In this document: piece by piece, positions 54,301 to 62,385 of the stretch
How the letters are laid out: each line of letters opens with the position of its first letter
How positions within the stretch are numbered: position 1 is the first letter of the stretch
Source of the DNA: Saprospiraceae bacterium
GTDB taxonomy: Bacteria > Bacteroidota > Bacteroidia > Chitinophagales > Saprospiraceae
NCBI GenBank assembly: GCA_016714895.1
Contig: JADKBV010000004.1
Span: 1 to 64,000, forward strand
Direction of reading: 5' to 3'
Length of the DNA stretch: 64,000 nucleotides
Notes under the pieces: generated by a model
Told to the model about the DNA's origin: nothing
The model's database searches: none
The model's input: only the letters and a program-made list of their open reading frames with translations
Made by a program: the position numbers and the translations under genes

Positions 54301-55065
54301 AATGTTTCCACTCAACAAATTATATCCGAATCCATCAAGATATTCACTGGTTTCCATTTCAAAACCACCGGATATTTTGTCTGAAGGACCTTTGGAAGTC
54401 AATGATATGATACCACCGGTTACGTCACCATATCTGGCTTCGATACCTCCGACAACAACCTGCATCTGCTCAATCTCAGATTGAGGAATCAGGTTTCCTG
54501 TTACCCGTACACCATCGATAAAATAAATGGTTTCGTTGGCTCTGGAACCTCTGACATTCACATCACCTCCGTCAGTAACACCAATACCCGCAGTGGTCGC
54601 CGCAATGGCATTTACGTTTTTGGTAGGTAAACTTCTGATTTTTTCTGCAGTAACCGTTGCACCTTGGGTGGTATTGTCAATTTCTATCAACGGAACTTTA
54701 TATGCCTTAATTTCAACACCGAGATCCAATAAAATGGCATCATCCGATAATTGAAAATCAACTTTGTTGGTTCTTCCCGCCTTAATCACAATTCCTGTGA
54801 CTCTTTGGGCAGCATATCCCAATAAACTTGCCTCCATATCATAAGTACCAGGCTGCACGTCGGAGAAAAAATATGCGCCATCCAAATCGGTTTCTGTACC
54901 TGTTATCAGTACACCACCTCTGTACAAAGCCACAGTACCAAACATAATCGGTTCACCTGTCTTTGTATCCTTAACTTTGCCTTCAATAGTGGTCTGTGCC
55001 ACCAATCCGTTGAAAGCAAGGAGAATAAACATTAATGAAAATAAATATTTCATCATATAATCCAT
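51373..55065 (-). CDS. TonB-dependent receptor with carboxypeptidase-like N-terminal domain
   Basis: A signal peptide precedes a carboxypeptidase regulatory-like domain (residues about 25-110, GKVKDTKTGEPIMFGTVAL, TDLDGAYFFSDVQPGTYDME). The plug has SLPTKNVNAIAATTAGIG, VNVRGSRANETIYFIDGVRV and RYGDVTGGIISLTSKG, and a 22-strand-type barrel ends in VGVILDF with a terminal Phe. Length (1230 aa) is large but normal for SusC-like receptors. No SusD lipoprotein follows; its place is taken by the 1370-aa T9SS-type protein. Substrate unknown. The long leader contains an inverted repeat at 55152-55173. Confidence 0.92.
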   Translation of the reverse strand: MDYMMKYLFSLMFILLAFNGLVAQTTIEGKVKDTKTGEPIMFGTVALYRGGVLITGTETDLDGAYFFSDVQPGTYDMEASLLGYAAQRVTGIVIKAGRTNKVDFQLSDDAILLDLGVEIKAYKVPLIEIDNTTQGATVTAEKIRSLPTKNVNAIAATTAGIGVTDGGDVNVRGSRANETIYFIDGVRVTGNLIPQSEIEQMQVVVGGIEARYGDVTGGIISLTSKGPSDKISGGFEMETSEYLDGFGYNLLSGNIAGPILKNKKKQTILGYRFSGQYRYVRDERPSAVGVYRAPEDLIAELEANPTYSIADSRFPSLETIGSDRLGDPLKAKPNEQNVDLDLTARLDARVNDNIDVSLSGNYNDKTDRFLPGNSGVRGSGSSWGLLNWINNPFEYSDKYRTNLRIRHKIGKQGMSAEDGESSKGVRNFSYTLTLGYEKSLTRREDFRHEDRLFNYGYFGKTTRDWSPTFGLLDPSVPPFRFIGHTGWAQNVRDYIPNPDINPVGASYNALSTGAGVSFPTNGILNSPLNSAWSNLYANVGQVYNVFRRTDDDIYTLNLITSFDLFTGKSDKARHNIQIGFIYEQSIRRNHTLRPFELWNAAEISANGHIATLDYTKPYWDEQWSPVFNDSLFLSVVNPIGNYTFYQKVRDLLNEGREDNNKLSLQDRVNVWEINPDQLSLDMFAPRELIDYNLVDYYGYDYLGNKLGSNIRFDDFFDSKDANGNRTYLVAASQPIYGAVFLQDKFSYKDIIFRLGLRMDYYDANTRVMRDPYALYEIEKANDFYARTGENKPGSVADDYSVYVKSEDSDEVVAFRKGDQWYLPNGTAVAGGNLIFQGGIVTPSYAGKTTGRILDIQSDSFDVATSFVDYEPQLNFMPRMAFSFPISEDAGFFAHYDVLYQRPASDDIATALDYYNFNDVSRINPSGGALANPNLKPISTIDYEVGFQQKLSNTAALKVAAYYKEIRNLIQQRVYADVASPVNSYKSFDNIDFGTVKGFSFTLDRRRTNNLEISATYTLQFANGSGSDANSSNGINNRGPVRNLLPLSYDERHRITTVVDYRYDSGKNYNGPRVWGYDIFADAGINLIGTVVSGRPFTRRAIPGDVTSGSSGYIGSINGARLPWNYSFDLRLDKRFKQTINKESGKAIYYNVYFRVQNLLNTQNIIGNYAFSADPDNDGFLTSSFGVDRIEGVVNTGRNVDNFLDAYQWRMLNGGFFTLPRRMFVGVILDF

Positions 55066-55151
55066 TTTACGATGTTAATAAATTCTTAAGAGTCCGCAAT
55101 GTTAGTGATTCTCATCATACCAGCCAAATTTTTTATTAACTTTTCCTTAGG

Positions 55152-55173
55152 AAATGTACCCTGTGTTACATTT
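55152..55173 (-). promoter_or_regulatory. Inverted repeat upstream of the receptor operon
   Basis: AAATGTA (55152-55158) and TACATTT (55167-55173) form a 7-8-7 palindrome about 90-110 bases before the receptor ATG. It could be an operator; no matching -7 box was found nearby. Confidence 0.35.
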
Positions 55174-55300
55174 TGACATCTTGTACAGTTTTTAATAGGG
55201 GAGTAAATAAATTGTTTGCCGGATTTTGAAGGTTGCCGACAATGACCAAATGTTAAAAAATCATTAAAACATCATCATCAAAAAATCATATTGCTGATTT

Positions 55301-56281
55301 TCACTCAGAATAACCGAGTTTTTGCAATATATATGCACTGATGTAATAAAGTGATTCCTTGGTCCAACCTGCAATATGTGGCGATAAAACTACATTCTGC
55401 ATTCTGTACAACAACCGGTACATTTCTTTTTCATTGTCTGTAAAAGTTCCCGGTTTTTCATTTTCAAAAACATCCAGACAGGCTCCATAAATTTTACCTG
55501 ATTGCAGCGCTTCAATCAGATCCCGGGTATGACATACCTGCCCTCTGGAAGTATTGGAAATGATAACACCATCTTTACATTTTTGTAAAAAAAATTTGTT
55601 TATCCATTGATTCGTCTCATCTGTCAAAGGCACATGAAGGGATATAATATCTGAACGACGTTGTAACTCCTCAAGACCTACTTTTGTAACAAAACGAAGG
55701 CCGGCAGGAATGTGCTCCTTGTACTTGTCATAATATATAACAGATAGTCCCCACGACGACATTTTTTCAGCTAAAGCACTGCCTGTATGACCCAAACCTA
55801 TGATCCCGAGGGTTTTGCCCCGTAGCTCTATACCCCTGTTACCTTCTCTGTCCCAAATAAAATTCCGGACTTCCCGATCCGCTTTCAACAGATTGTTGCA
55901 CAAGGCGAGCAACATACCGATTTCATGTTCTGCTACAGCATGGCAATTCCCTTCCGGAGAATTGACAACTTTTATGTCTTTTTGTCTGCAGTATTCCAAA
56001 TCTATAATTTCAAGACCAGAACCCAACCTCGCAACCCATTTTAGTGCTGAAGTAAGATCAATTTTTGTTTTATCGATGGTTATCTTACTGTTTATAACCA
56101 ATCCAGTAAATTCGTGAATACACAGTTTAAGCTTTTCATTGTTCATGGTCTCGTCATAAATTACTTCAAAACCCTGCTTTTCCAAAGTTGACGGCATGAT
56201 GGGATGCACATAATCAGTTATCAACACTTTGGGTCGTATATTTTTTTTATTATTCACAAGACCAGATCCATTTATCCACAT
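55301..56281 (-). CDS. D-2-hydroxyacid dehydrogenase (phosphoglycerate dehydrogenase-like)
   Basis: This NAD-dependent oxidoreductase has the Rossmann motif LGIIGLGHTGSALAEKM, ISLHVPLTDET, catalytic Arg in NTSRGQV, Glu in CLDVFENE and His in LSPHIAGWT. It is of D-3-phosphoglycerate dehydrogenase type but lacks the C-terminal ACT domain, so substrate is open. The ATG at 56281 overlaps the dipeptidase gene by 32 bases; a GTG at 56257 (VNNKKNIRPKV) overlaps it by only 8 and is an equally good start. It is third in a minus-strand group. Confidence 0.88.
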   Translation of the reverse strand: MWINGSGLVNNKKNIRPKVLITDYVHPIMPSTLEKQGFEVIYDETMNNEKLKLCIHEFTGLVINSKITIDKTKIDLTSALKWVARLGSGLEIIDLEYCRQKDIKVVNSPEGNCHAVAEHEIGMLLALCNNLLKADREVRNFIWDREGNRGIELRGKTLGIIGLGHTGSALAEKMSSWGLSVIYYDKYKEHIPAGLRFVTKVGLEELQRRSDIISLHVPLTDETNQWINKFFLQKCKDGVIISNTSRGQVCHTRDLIEALQSGKIYGACLDVFENEKPGTFTDNEKEMYRLLYRMQNVVLSPHIAGWTKESLYYISAYILQKLGYSE

Positions 56282-57008
56282 TTCCTTTTAATCCCCTGTA
56301 GCTGTAGTGCCACCATTCCGTTCTGATACCTTTAAAACCATGAATCTCCATAATTTTTTTCAGTAATTGCCTGTTTTTTAACACCTGATCAGGCAATTCA
56401 ATGTAATCTGTATGCGCTTCTTTGCCAAAATAATCAAAAGGTGTTCCCATATCAAGTTCTTTACCGCTTTTATCTACTATGGTAAGGTCTACAGCCATTC
56501 CCCGACTGTGGATCGATCCTTTTTTCGGAGGTGTGACATAATTGGGGTCAGGTTTAACTTCCCATAATTTATTTTGATATGGTGAAGGTCTGTAACAGTC
56601 AAATAATTTGATGCCAAACCCATATCTTTCTTTCAAATCCAAATGAACTGCCAAAATTTTTTCTCCTACTTCTTTTCTGAAAAAACACCTTGGGCAATCA
56701 TAAATTTGTTTTTTGGTAAAATTATTTTCAGAAGCATACCTGATATCAACGACAATTCCTAAAGTATCAGCAACGATTTCCATATATTTTTCCGGTATGT
56801 TGACAGAAGAAAACCTTTTGTTTTCATCCATTTGCGATGATGTTTTCTCTAAAGTATCCTGATTGTTGCCTTCAGCCTCAGTTATAAGTTCGTCTTTATG
56901 TTCTTTTCGGTCAGTTTTACACGAAAACAGCATGGATATCAGAAAAACCGGTATACATATCCGGTATAAAATGTTTCTGCTTTTACTTATCATACGAAGA
57001 ATATTCAA
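56250..57008 (-). CDS. D-alanyl-D-alanine dipeptidase (VanX/DdpX-type, M15) lipoprotein
   Basis: The peptidase cleaves D-Ala-D-Ala dipeptide. The zinc site is visible in SIHSRGMAVDLTI (His, Asp) and EWWHY (Glu, His), with the substrate-binding Arg in LFDCYRPSPYQ. A lipobox-like VFLISMLFSC suggests lipid anchoring, so it would act in the periplasm on peptidoglycan-derived dipeptide, unlike cytoplasmic VanX. There is no vanA or vanH homologue, although a 2-hydroxyacid dehydrogenase follows, so a resistance role is not supported. The gene starts 9 bases after the preceding gene. Confidence 0.88.
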   Translation of the reverse strand: MNILRMISKSRNILYRICIPVFLISMLFSCKTDRKEHKDELITEAEGNNQDTLEKTSSQMDENKRFSSVNIPEKYMEIVADTLGIVVDIRYASENNFTKKQIYDCPRCFFRKEVGEKILAVHLDLKERYGFGIKLFDCYRPSPYQNKLWEVKPDPNYVTPPKKGSIHSRGMAVDLTIVDKSGKELDMGTPFDYFGKEAHTDYIELPDQVLKNRQLLKKIMEIHGFKGIRTEWWHYSYRGLKGNVDKWIWSCE

Positions 57009-57017
57009 ATTTTGGTT

Positions 57018-57632
57018 TTAAATCAATAAGGCGTCCAATTTTTTCTGAAACCAGCTAATTTGTCTTTTATAATAAGTTTTTCTGTAAAAAACCCTTCTAA
57101 ATCCGGACATAAAAACTGTCGCTCTGTATGGAAATGGTTTATCTAATGGTTTCAAACCGTCATTAACCAAAATCCATTGGTCAGCATTTTCACCTGCTAC
57201 CAATAAAAAATACATTTGAGGCTTTTTGGTTATTAGAATTTCCTCACCCGAATCTTTGTAAATTTTCACTTTTTTATCATTTTCAAAATCGAGATAACTT
57301 GAATCAGGCAAAAACAATACATCCGAAAAGGTGTATTGACTCTTAAAAACTTCACGTATTGTTTCAAAACGATTTTGGTTATCTTTTTCTGTATGATCAA
57401 GCTCTTCCTGCAGTGACTGAAGGATTTTAATATCAACTGATTCTTTAATTTTTGTTTTTAAATACCGTATTTTAGGGCCGTTAACCGGTACTCTTACGAC
57501 CAAAACCGATTCTTTAAGCTTTTGAGCTTCCATTTGTGCATAATCATAATCAGAATCCTGCGATCGGAGACTCATTACATTGATTATCAATATAATAAAT
57601 ATACTTACTTTGTAAAAAACCATTCGATTCAT
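57018..57632 (-). CDS. Exported protein of unknown function
   Basis: Not recognised. A signal peptide (FIILIINVMSLRSQ) precedes a 180-residue charged protein with a helical centre (IKILQSLQEELDHTEKDNQN) and a Tyr/Arg-rich end (RVFYRKTYYKRQISWFQKK). It is the first gene of the group with the dipeptidase, 9 bases apart, under a -7 box at 57689-57696. Confidence 0.65.
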   Translation of the reverse strand: MNRMVFYKVSIFIILIINVMSLRSQDSDYDYAQMEAQKLKESVLVVRVPVNGPKIRYLKTKIKESVDIKILQSLQEELDHTEKDNQNRFETIREVFKSQYTFSDVLFLPDSSYLDFENDKKVKIYKDSGEEILITKKPQMYFLLVAGENADQWILVNDGLKPLDKPFPYRATVFMSGFRRVFYRKTYYKRQISWFQKKLDALLI

Positions 57633-57688
57633 GGTGCGAAGTTAAAATTAAGTTAATAAACTGTCTCGATTCTCTTTTTATTTTATTA

Positions 57689-57696
57689 CAAATATA
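57689..57696 (-). promoter_or_regulatory. -7 box for the dipeptidase group
   Basis: The minus strand reads TATATTTG, 57 bases before the ATG at 57632. The rest of 57633-58141 holds no supported gene; it separates this group from the Bat operon. Confidence 0.45.
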
Positions 57697-58063
57697 ATTT
57701 TGTCTTCTTTTTTAGAAAGCGAAATCCGTAAAGACATAGATGAATAATCTTAGTTATATATAACACCTTGTCAGGCGACCGAATATAATATCGAATGATT
57801 ATGTTTAAAAGTAAAACTTCATTTATATTGCGCCAGACACGAAAAAAATATAATACAAAAAACCAAGTTATCAAAAATTTATGGGTAATGTTAGCCCCGT
57901 TGCATAAAACAAACCATTCAACAATACAAAAAACAGGAAATTAATGTTTCTTTCATAAGATCCCGTCAAAGGCAAACATCAGAATTTATTAAAAATATGA
58001 TCCGAATGAACAATGGTAAACCCTTTAATCATGTACAAACGTGGTTTTATCTTAAAAATAATC

Positions 58064-58071
58064 TATTTTTG
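58064..58071 (+). promoter_or_regulatory. Candidate -7 box for the Bat operon
   Basis: TATTTTTG fits TAnnTTTG and lies 70 bases before the MoxR ATG. No -33 TTG was found at the expected distance. Confidence 0.35.
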
Positions 58072-58141
58072 CCGACCGTTTGCATATTTTTAGACAAATC
58101 CGGACATTCCGGAATTCCAAAATTAATAAATCTGTAAAATA

Positions 58142-59143
58142 ATGGTACAACCTGCTTTGGATTTAGAATTATTACATCAACAAATTCACCTGGACAGTGC
58201 TTTTGTTCCGGTTTTGAAAAAAGAAATATCAAAATCTTTGGTCGGACAACATTATATGGTTGACAGACTGATATTGGGATTATTATCAGGTGGACATGTC
58301 CTGCTGGAAGGTCTTCCCGGATTAGCTAAAACACTGGCTATCAAAACTTTGGCATCTGCGATAGATGCAGATTTCAGCAGGATACAGTTTACTCCCGATC
58401 TCTTGCCGGCGGACATTATTGGTACCATGATTTTTAATCCCGGCCAAAATGCATTTACCGTCAGAAAAGGTCCTGTTTTTGCCCATTTTATTCTTGCTGA
58501 TGAAATCAACAGAGCTCCTGCCAAAGTTCAAAGCGCGTTGTTGGAAGCCATGCAGGAAAAACAAGTAACCATCGGCAAAGAAAGATTTCCACTTGAAGAA
58601 CCTTTTCTTGTTCTTGCCACACAAAACCCGATAGAACAGGAGGGAACTTATCCTTTGCCCGAAGCACAGGTAGACCGGTTCATGCTCAAACTTCAACTCG
58701 ATTACCCTGCGAAAGAGGAAGAAAGAGATATCATCCGAAAGTCTATTTCAGGGGAAACTCAACAAAAAATAGATGCCGTAGTAGATATCAAAACCATTCT
58801 CAAAGCCAGAGAATCAGTTAAAAAGGTCTACATGGATGAAAAAATCGAAAATTATATCCTTGATTTGGTTTTTGCAACCAGGCAGCCTTCCAAATACGGG
58901 TTAAAAGAATTTGAATCGTGGTTGTTGTACGGTGCTTCGCCAAGAGCGAGTATTAATCTGGCTTTGGCCGCTCAGGCTCATGCTTTTATGCAAAGAAGAG
59001 GATTTGTTCTTCCCGAAGACGTACGCAGTATTGCTAAAGATGTGTTACGTCACAGAATCGGTCTCAGTTATGAAGCCGAAGCCGAAAATATAACCAGAGA
59101 AGATGTTATTCATAAATTGATACAAACCATTGAAGTTCCATAA
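58142..59143 (+). CDS. MoxR family AAA+ ATPase
   Basis: MoxR ATPases act with DUF58 and VWA proteins as chaperone-like systems. Walker A LLEGLPGLAKTLA, Walker B FILADEINRAPAKVQSALLEAM, sensor region LATQNPIEQEGTYPLPEAQ and arginine-finger region VDRFMLKL are present, with the C-terminal lid domain. Length (333 aa) is normal. It heads the Bat operon; the next gene begins 14 bases after its stop. Confidence 0.95.
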   Translation: MVQPALDLELLHQQIHLDSAFVPVLKKEISKSLVGQHYMVDRLILGLLSGGHVLLEGLPGLAKTLAIKTLASAIDADFSRIQFTPDLLPADIIGTMIFNPGQNAFTVRKGPVFAHFILADEINRAPAKVQSALLEAMQEKQVTIGKERFPLEEPFLVLATQNPIEQEGTYPLPEAQVDRFMLKLQLDYPAKEEERDIIRKSISGETQQKIDAVVDIKTILKARESVKKVYMDEKIENYILDLVFATRQPSKYGLKEFESWLLYGASPRASINLALAAQAHAFMQRRGFVLPEDVRSIAKDVLRHRIGLSYEAEAENITREDVIHKLIQTIEVP

Positions 59144-59157
59144 TTCTGTATCATAAA

Positions 59158-60468
59158 ATGTTTAAACATCCATACATTATATTCTTTTTTGTGCTGTTTT
59201 ACACCTACCAAAGTAAAGCACAACATGTAGCTTCTTCAACAACCGTCAGAGAAGAAGTAAAATCTATGTTTGACAAAAAAGTAAAAAATGTATGGGTTAT
59301 TTTGTCAAGTGGCAAACTGGATGATATTCATATTGTGGACATGGCTTTCGGTACAGACGGTAAAACCTACAGAGGATTTTATTACCTCCGGAGCAGCGGT
59401 GAAAGGTTTGAACTGGAAGGAGAAGAATCAAAAGGTTCTTATACATTTATTGAAACCAATAAAAGGGGAAAAACGACCGGTTTTATTATCGGTTCCTTTG
59501 ACGGACAAAAATTTACCGGTGACTGGATTCAGGTAGACAAATCCCGTAAACTGCCGTTTCGCACCCAAGTCCTTGAATCCTTTGATACCTATCAACCTGT
59601 TTTATGCGATCATAAAATGTGGCAGGCTTATTATGAAGGTAAAATTGATAATCTTCCCGCACAGGTTTTTGCCAGAAAAAACGAACATGATTATTATGTG
59701 TATGTAAAATGGGGCGATATTTCGAAAACGGACTCATTTATCGAAACAACAGAAAATTATGTTTTTTCTCTTTCCCTGACAGAAAACCACAAAATCATCT
59801 TTGACTTTGATTCAGGTGAATATCTTGTCGTAGAAAACAACCTGAATAATCAAAACTTTTTACTACGAAAAGAAGCTTATATTCAATTCGAATGTTTTGA
59901 ATTTGCCAATTTTACCACACGACTTGAAACCATAAGACCTGTTTTTCCAAATAAAAAGTTTATACTTTGGCTTGACAAGGAATTTAATACCTGGCACGAA
60001 CAAGGTCGTAAAAAAATTATTGTCAATACAGATGAAGCCGTCATAAATCACCACAGATATACAGACATCGGATATGGTTGGGTAGAAATTTCTTATCTGG
60101 ACAATAACTATATCAGTGGTCATATCTTTACTCAGTCTTCATGGAAAAAAGGAACTGAGAAAAAAAGTTTTATTTTTGATACCAAATCTTCAAAAATCGT
60201 GGAACCATCCCTGCTTCTTCAGGAATCCTTTATTGATCCGCTACAAATTGATTCTCTGGTCGCTTCAAAAGTTAAAAATATTTGTTTTAAAGATCCGAGC
60301 TTACATGAATGGGTTTGTAAACAACCTTTTAATCACATCACCTTACATGAAAAAGGATTATCTTTCCAGACAAAATTCAGCAATATCTTCGGAGAGCATG
60401 AAGTTATCCTTACTTACGAAGAATTAAAACCTTTATTGAAAAATAAATCTGTCCTCAGAAACTTTTAA
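59158..60468 (+). CDS. Exported protein of unknown function inside the Bat operon
   Basis: Not recognised. A signal peptide (YIIFFFVLFYTYQSKA) precedes about 415 beta-rich residues with repeated Phe/Trp-Gly patterns, such as AFGTDGKTYRGFYYL, GSFDGQKFTGDW, KMWQAYYEGKIDN and GYGWVEISYLDNNYISGHIF. The region about 30-130 resembles repeating small beta domains. It is placed between MoxR (14-base gap) and DUF58 (1-base gap), where these genes are usually adjacent, so it is translated with the Bat set. Confidence 0.7.
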   Translation: MFKHPYIIFFFVLFYTYQSKAQHVASSTTVREEVKSMFDKKVKNVWVILSSGKLDDIHIVDMAFGTDGKTYRGFYYLRSSGERFELEGEESKGSYTFIETNKRGKTTGFIIGSFDGQKFTGDWIQVDKSRKLPFRTQVLESFDTYQPVLCDHKMWQAYYEGKIDNLPAQVFARKNEHDYYVYVKWGDISKTDSFIETTENYVFSLSLTENHKIIFDFDSGEYLVVENNLNNQNFLLRKEAYIQFECFEFANFTTRLETIRPVFPNKKFILWLDKEFNTWHEQGRKKIIVNTDEAVINHHRYTDIGYGWVEISYLDNNYISGHIFTQSSWKKGTEKKSFIFDTKSSKIVEPSLLLQESFIDPLQIDSLVASKVKNICFKDPSLHEWVCKQPFNHITLHEKGLSFQTKFSNIFGEHEVILTYEELKPLLKNKSVLRNF

Positions 60469-60469
60469 T

Positions 60470-61342
60470 ATGGATACCATATCAATCTTAAAAAAAGTTC
60501 GAAGACTGGAAATCAAAACCAAAGCCATTACCAAGGATCTTTTTTCAGGGGATTATCACAGTGCTTTCAAAGGAAGGGGAATGTCGTTCAGCGAGGTTCG
60601 TGAATATACTTACGGCGATGATGTCAGAAATATTGACTGGAACGTGACAGCCAGAACTTCAACACCCTTCGTAAAGGTATTCGAAGAGGAAAGAGAGTTG
60701 ACACTGATGTTGCTTATTGATGTTTCTGCTTCCGTTAATTTTGGCACACAATCAAAACAAAAAGATGAATTAACCCTCGAAATGGCAGCAGTCCTTGCAT
60801 TTTCAGCTATGGGGAATCAGGATAAAGTGGGTGCCATCTTTTTTTCCAACAAAATAGAAAAATATATCGCCCCTAAAAAAGGTAAACAAAATATCCTTCA
60901 TATAATCCGCACCATGATCGGTTTTACACCGGAAAATAAAGGTACGGATCTTAGTGTTGCACTGGACTTTCTGAATAATGTCCAAAAGAAAAAAAGTATT
61001 TGTTTTATACTTTCTGATTTTGGAGGTTATGTTTTTGAAAAAAGTTTGCGTCTCACGTCCAAAAAACACGATGTAATTGGGTTGTTTATTTTTGATGAAA
61101 GAGAAAAAATAATTCCTGACGTAGGATTGATAGAAGTAACTGATCCGGAAACACTTACAACTTGTTTGATAGATACCACCGACAAAAAAGTGGTTGAAAC
61201 TTATTTACAAGCTTTTATACAGCATGAAACAGAAGTAAAAAACATTTTTACTAAAGCTCGTGCCGATCTGATTCAAATATCTACCGAAGAAGATTATGTC
61301 AAAACATTACATTCATTTTTCAAAAAAAGAGCGGGAAAATGA
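60470..61342 (+). CDS. DUF58 domain protein of the Bat operon
   Basis: The 290-aa protein has the DUF58 core MSFSEVREYTYGDDVRNIDW, VTARTSTPFVKVFEEERELT and a degenerate VWA-like segment (LMLLIDVSASVNFG, KVGAIFFSNKIEKYI). DUF58 proteins partner with MoxR ATPases. It starts 1 base after the preceding stop and overlaps the next gene by 4 bases (ATGA). Confidence 0.92.
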   Translation: MDTISILKKVRRLEIKTKAITKDLFSGDYHSAFKGRGMSFSEVREYTYGDDVRNIDWNVTARTSTPFVKVFEEERELTLMLLIDVSASVNFGTQSKQKDELTLEMAAVLAFSAMGNQDKVGAIFFSNKIEKYIAPKKGKQNILHIIRTMIGFTPENKGTDLSVALDFLNNVQKKKSICFILSDFGGYVFEKSLRLTSKKHDVIGLFIFDEREKIIPDVGLIEVTDPETLTTCLIDTTDKKVVETYLQAFIQHETEVKNIFTKARADLIQISTEEDYVKTLHSFFKKRAGK

Positions 61343-62385
61343 TGCATTTTAAACGGTTTTCTTTTTACCCTTCATCCATTTTTTACAGGTCATTCCTGTT
61401 CGTCCTTTTTTTTGGAATGGTGTTAAAAACAGCTCAAAGTCAACAAAATTGTGTCCTGACTATTTCTAAAGACACAGTTTTGGTCGGCGAACCATTTGAA
61501 TTAACTGTTTCTCTCAAGTTAAATGGAAGCGGCAATACAGACACCTTGTCTTTTGAAAATATACTAAAGGCACCCAATCGGCTTTATATCAAGGATTCTG
61601 TAGATTTAGAACCTTTTGCTGATTTGGTTTTATTATCTTCTGATTGGAAAAATCTCACCCTGACAGAAGGTTTCCCTCTTAAAAATGTTCCGTCAAAACC
61701 GGAAAACGGATTTTCGCATTATGAAACAACCTTAAAAGTAGCCATTTATAATCCAGGCATTTTTACTTTGTTTTATCCTTTGCTCAATGGTTCCCCTTGT
61801 CAGGAAAACACTTCGGTGACCATAGAGGTTATCGTTCCTCCACTTGATAGTATCCAACAAATGGCCGGGGACACACTTTACCCTATTAAACCCATCTTCG
61901 CTGAGCCCGCTGATTGGACGGACTTTATGTTTCCGGTGTATATTCTTCTCGGATTGATCCTTATTTACCTCATTTATCGGTATTTGAAATCCAATAAAAA
62001 AGTACAAAACGTTGAAGAGCCGGCAAACATTAGGCTTCAAACTCCTGAAGAAATTGCTTTTGAAAAATTACAGACACTAAAATCCTCCGACCTTTGGAAT
62101 CAGGACGACGGCAAAGAATTTTTAGCCCGGTTATCCTTTATTTTCAGAGAATACCTTGAAAATCAATATAACTTTCCGGCTGTTGAAATGTCTTCACCTG
62201 AAATCATGGACAAAATAAAACTGATTTTTGCTGAAAATACCAATTTGATCAGCCAAATATATCATCTCCTTTATGTTTCGGATATGGTAAAATTTGCTAA
62301 AGCAAAAACCAATGAGTTCAAACCTGACGATTTGATAAATCAGGCTATCCAATGTATTACGGACACAAAAAATGAAAAAAAATGA
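61339..62385 (+). CDS. BatD-like membrane protein
   Basis: This 348-aa protein has an N-terminal signal/TM segment, an extracytoplasmic beta domain (LTISKDTVLVGEPFELTVSLKL), one TM helix (FMFPVYILLGLILIYLIYRYL) and a cytoplasmic helical part. It occupies the BatD-like position between DUF58 and BatA, and overlaps both neighbours by 4 bases. Sequence similarity to BatD is weak, so the name rests partly on position. Confidence 0.7.
   Translation: MMHFKRFSFYPSSIFYRSFLFVLFFGMVLKTAQSQQNCVLTISKDTVLVGEPFELTVSLKLNGSGNTDTLSFENILKAPNRLYIKDSVDLEPFADLVLLSSDWKNLTLTEGFPLKNVPSKPENGFSHYETTLKVAIYNPGIFTLFYPLLNGSPCQENTSVTIEVIVPPLDSIQQMAGDTLYPIKPIFAEPADWTDFMFPVYILLGLILIYLIYRYLKSNKKVQNVEEPANIRLQTPEEIAFEKLQTLKSSDLWNQDDGKEFLARLSFIFREYLENQYNFPAVEMSSPEIMDKIKLIFAENTNLISQIYHLLYVSDMVKFAKAKTNEFKPDDLINQAIQCITDTKNEKK

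Noticed and set aside
56250..56281. vanX-vanH style resistance pair (dipeptidase plus 2-hydroxyacid dehydrogenase)
   Set aside because: No D-Ala-D-lactate ligase is present, the dipeptidase is lipid-anchored and the dehydrogenase resembles the phosphoglycerate dehydrogenase group.
57686..57874. 62-codon minus-strand frame upstream of the dipeptidase group
   Set aside because: It overlaps the predicted -7 box and has no recognisable domain.
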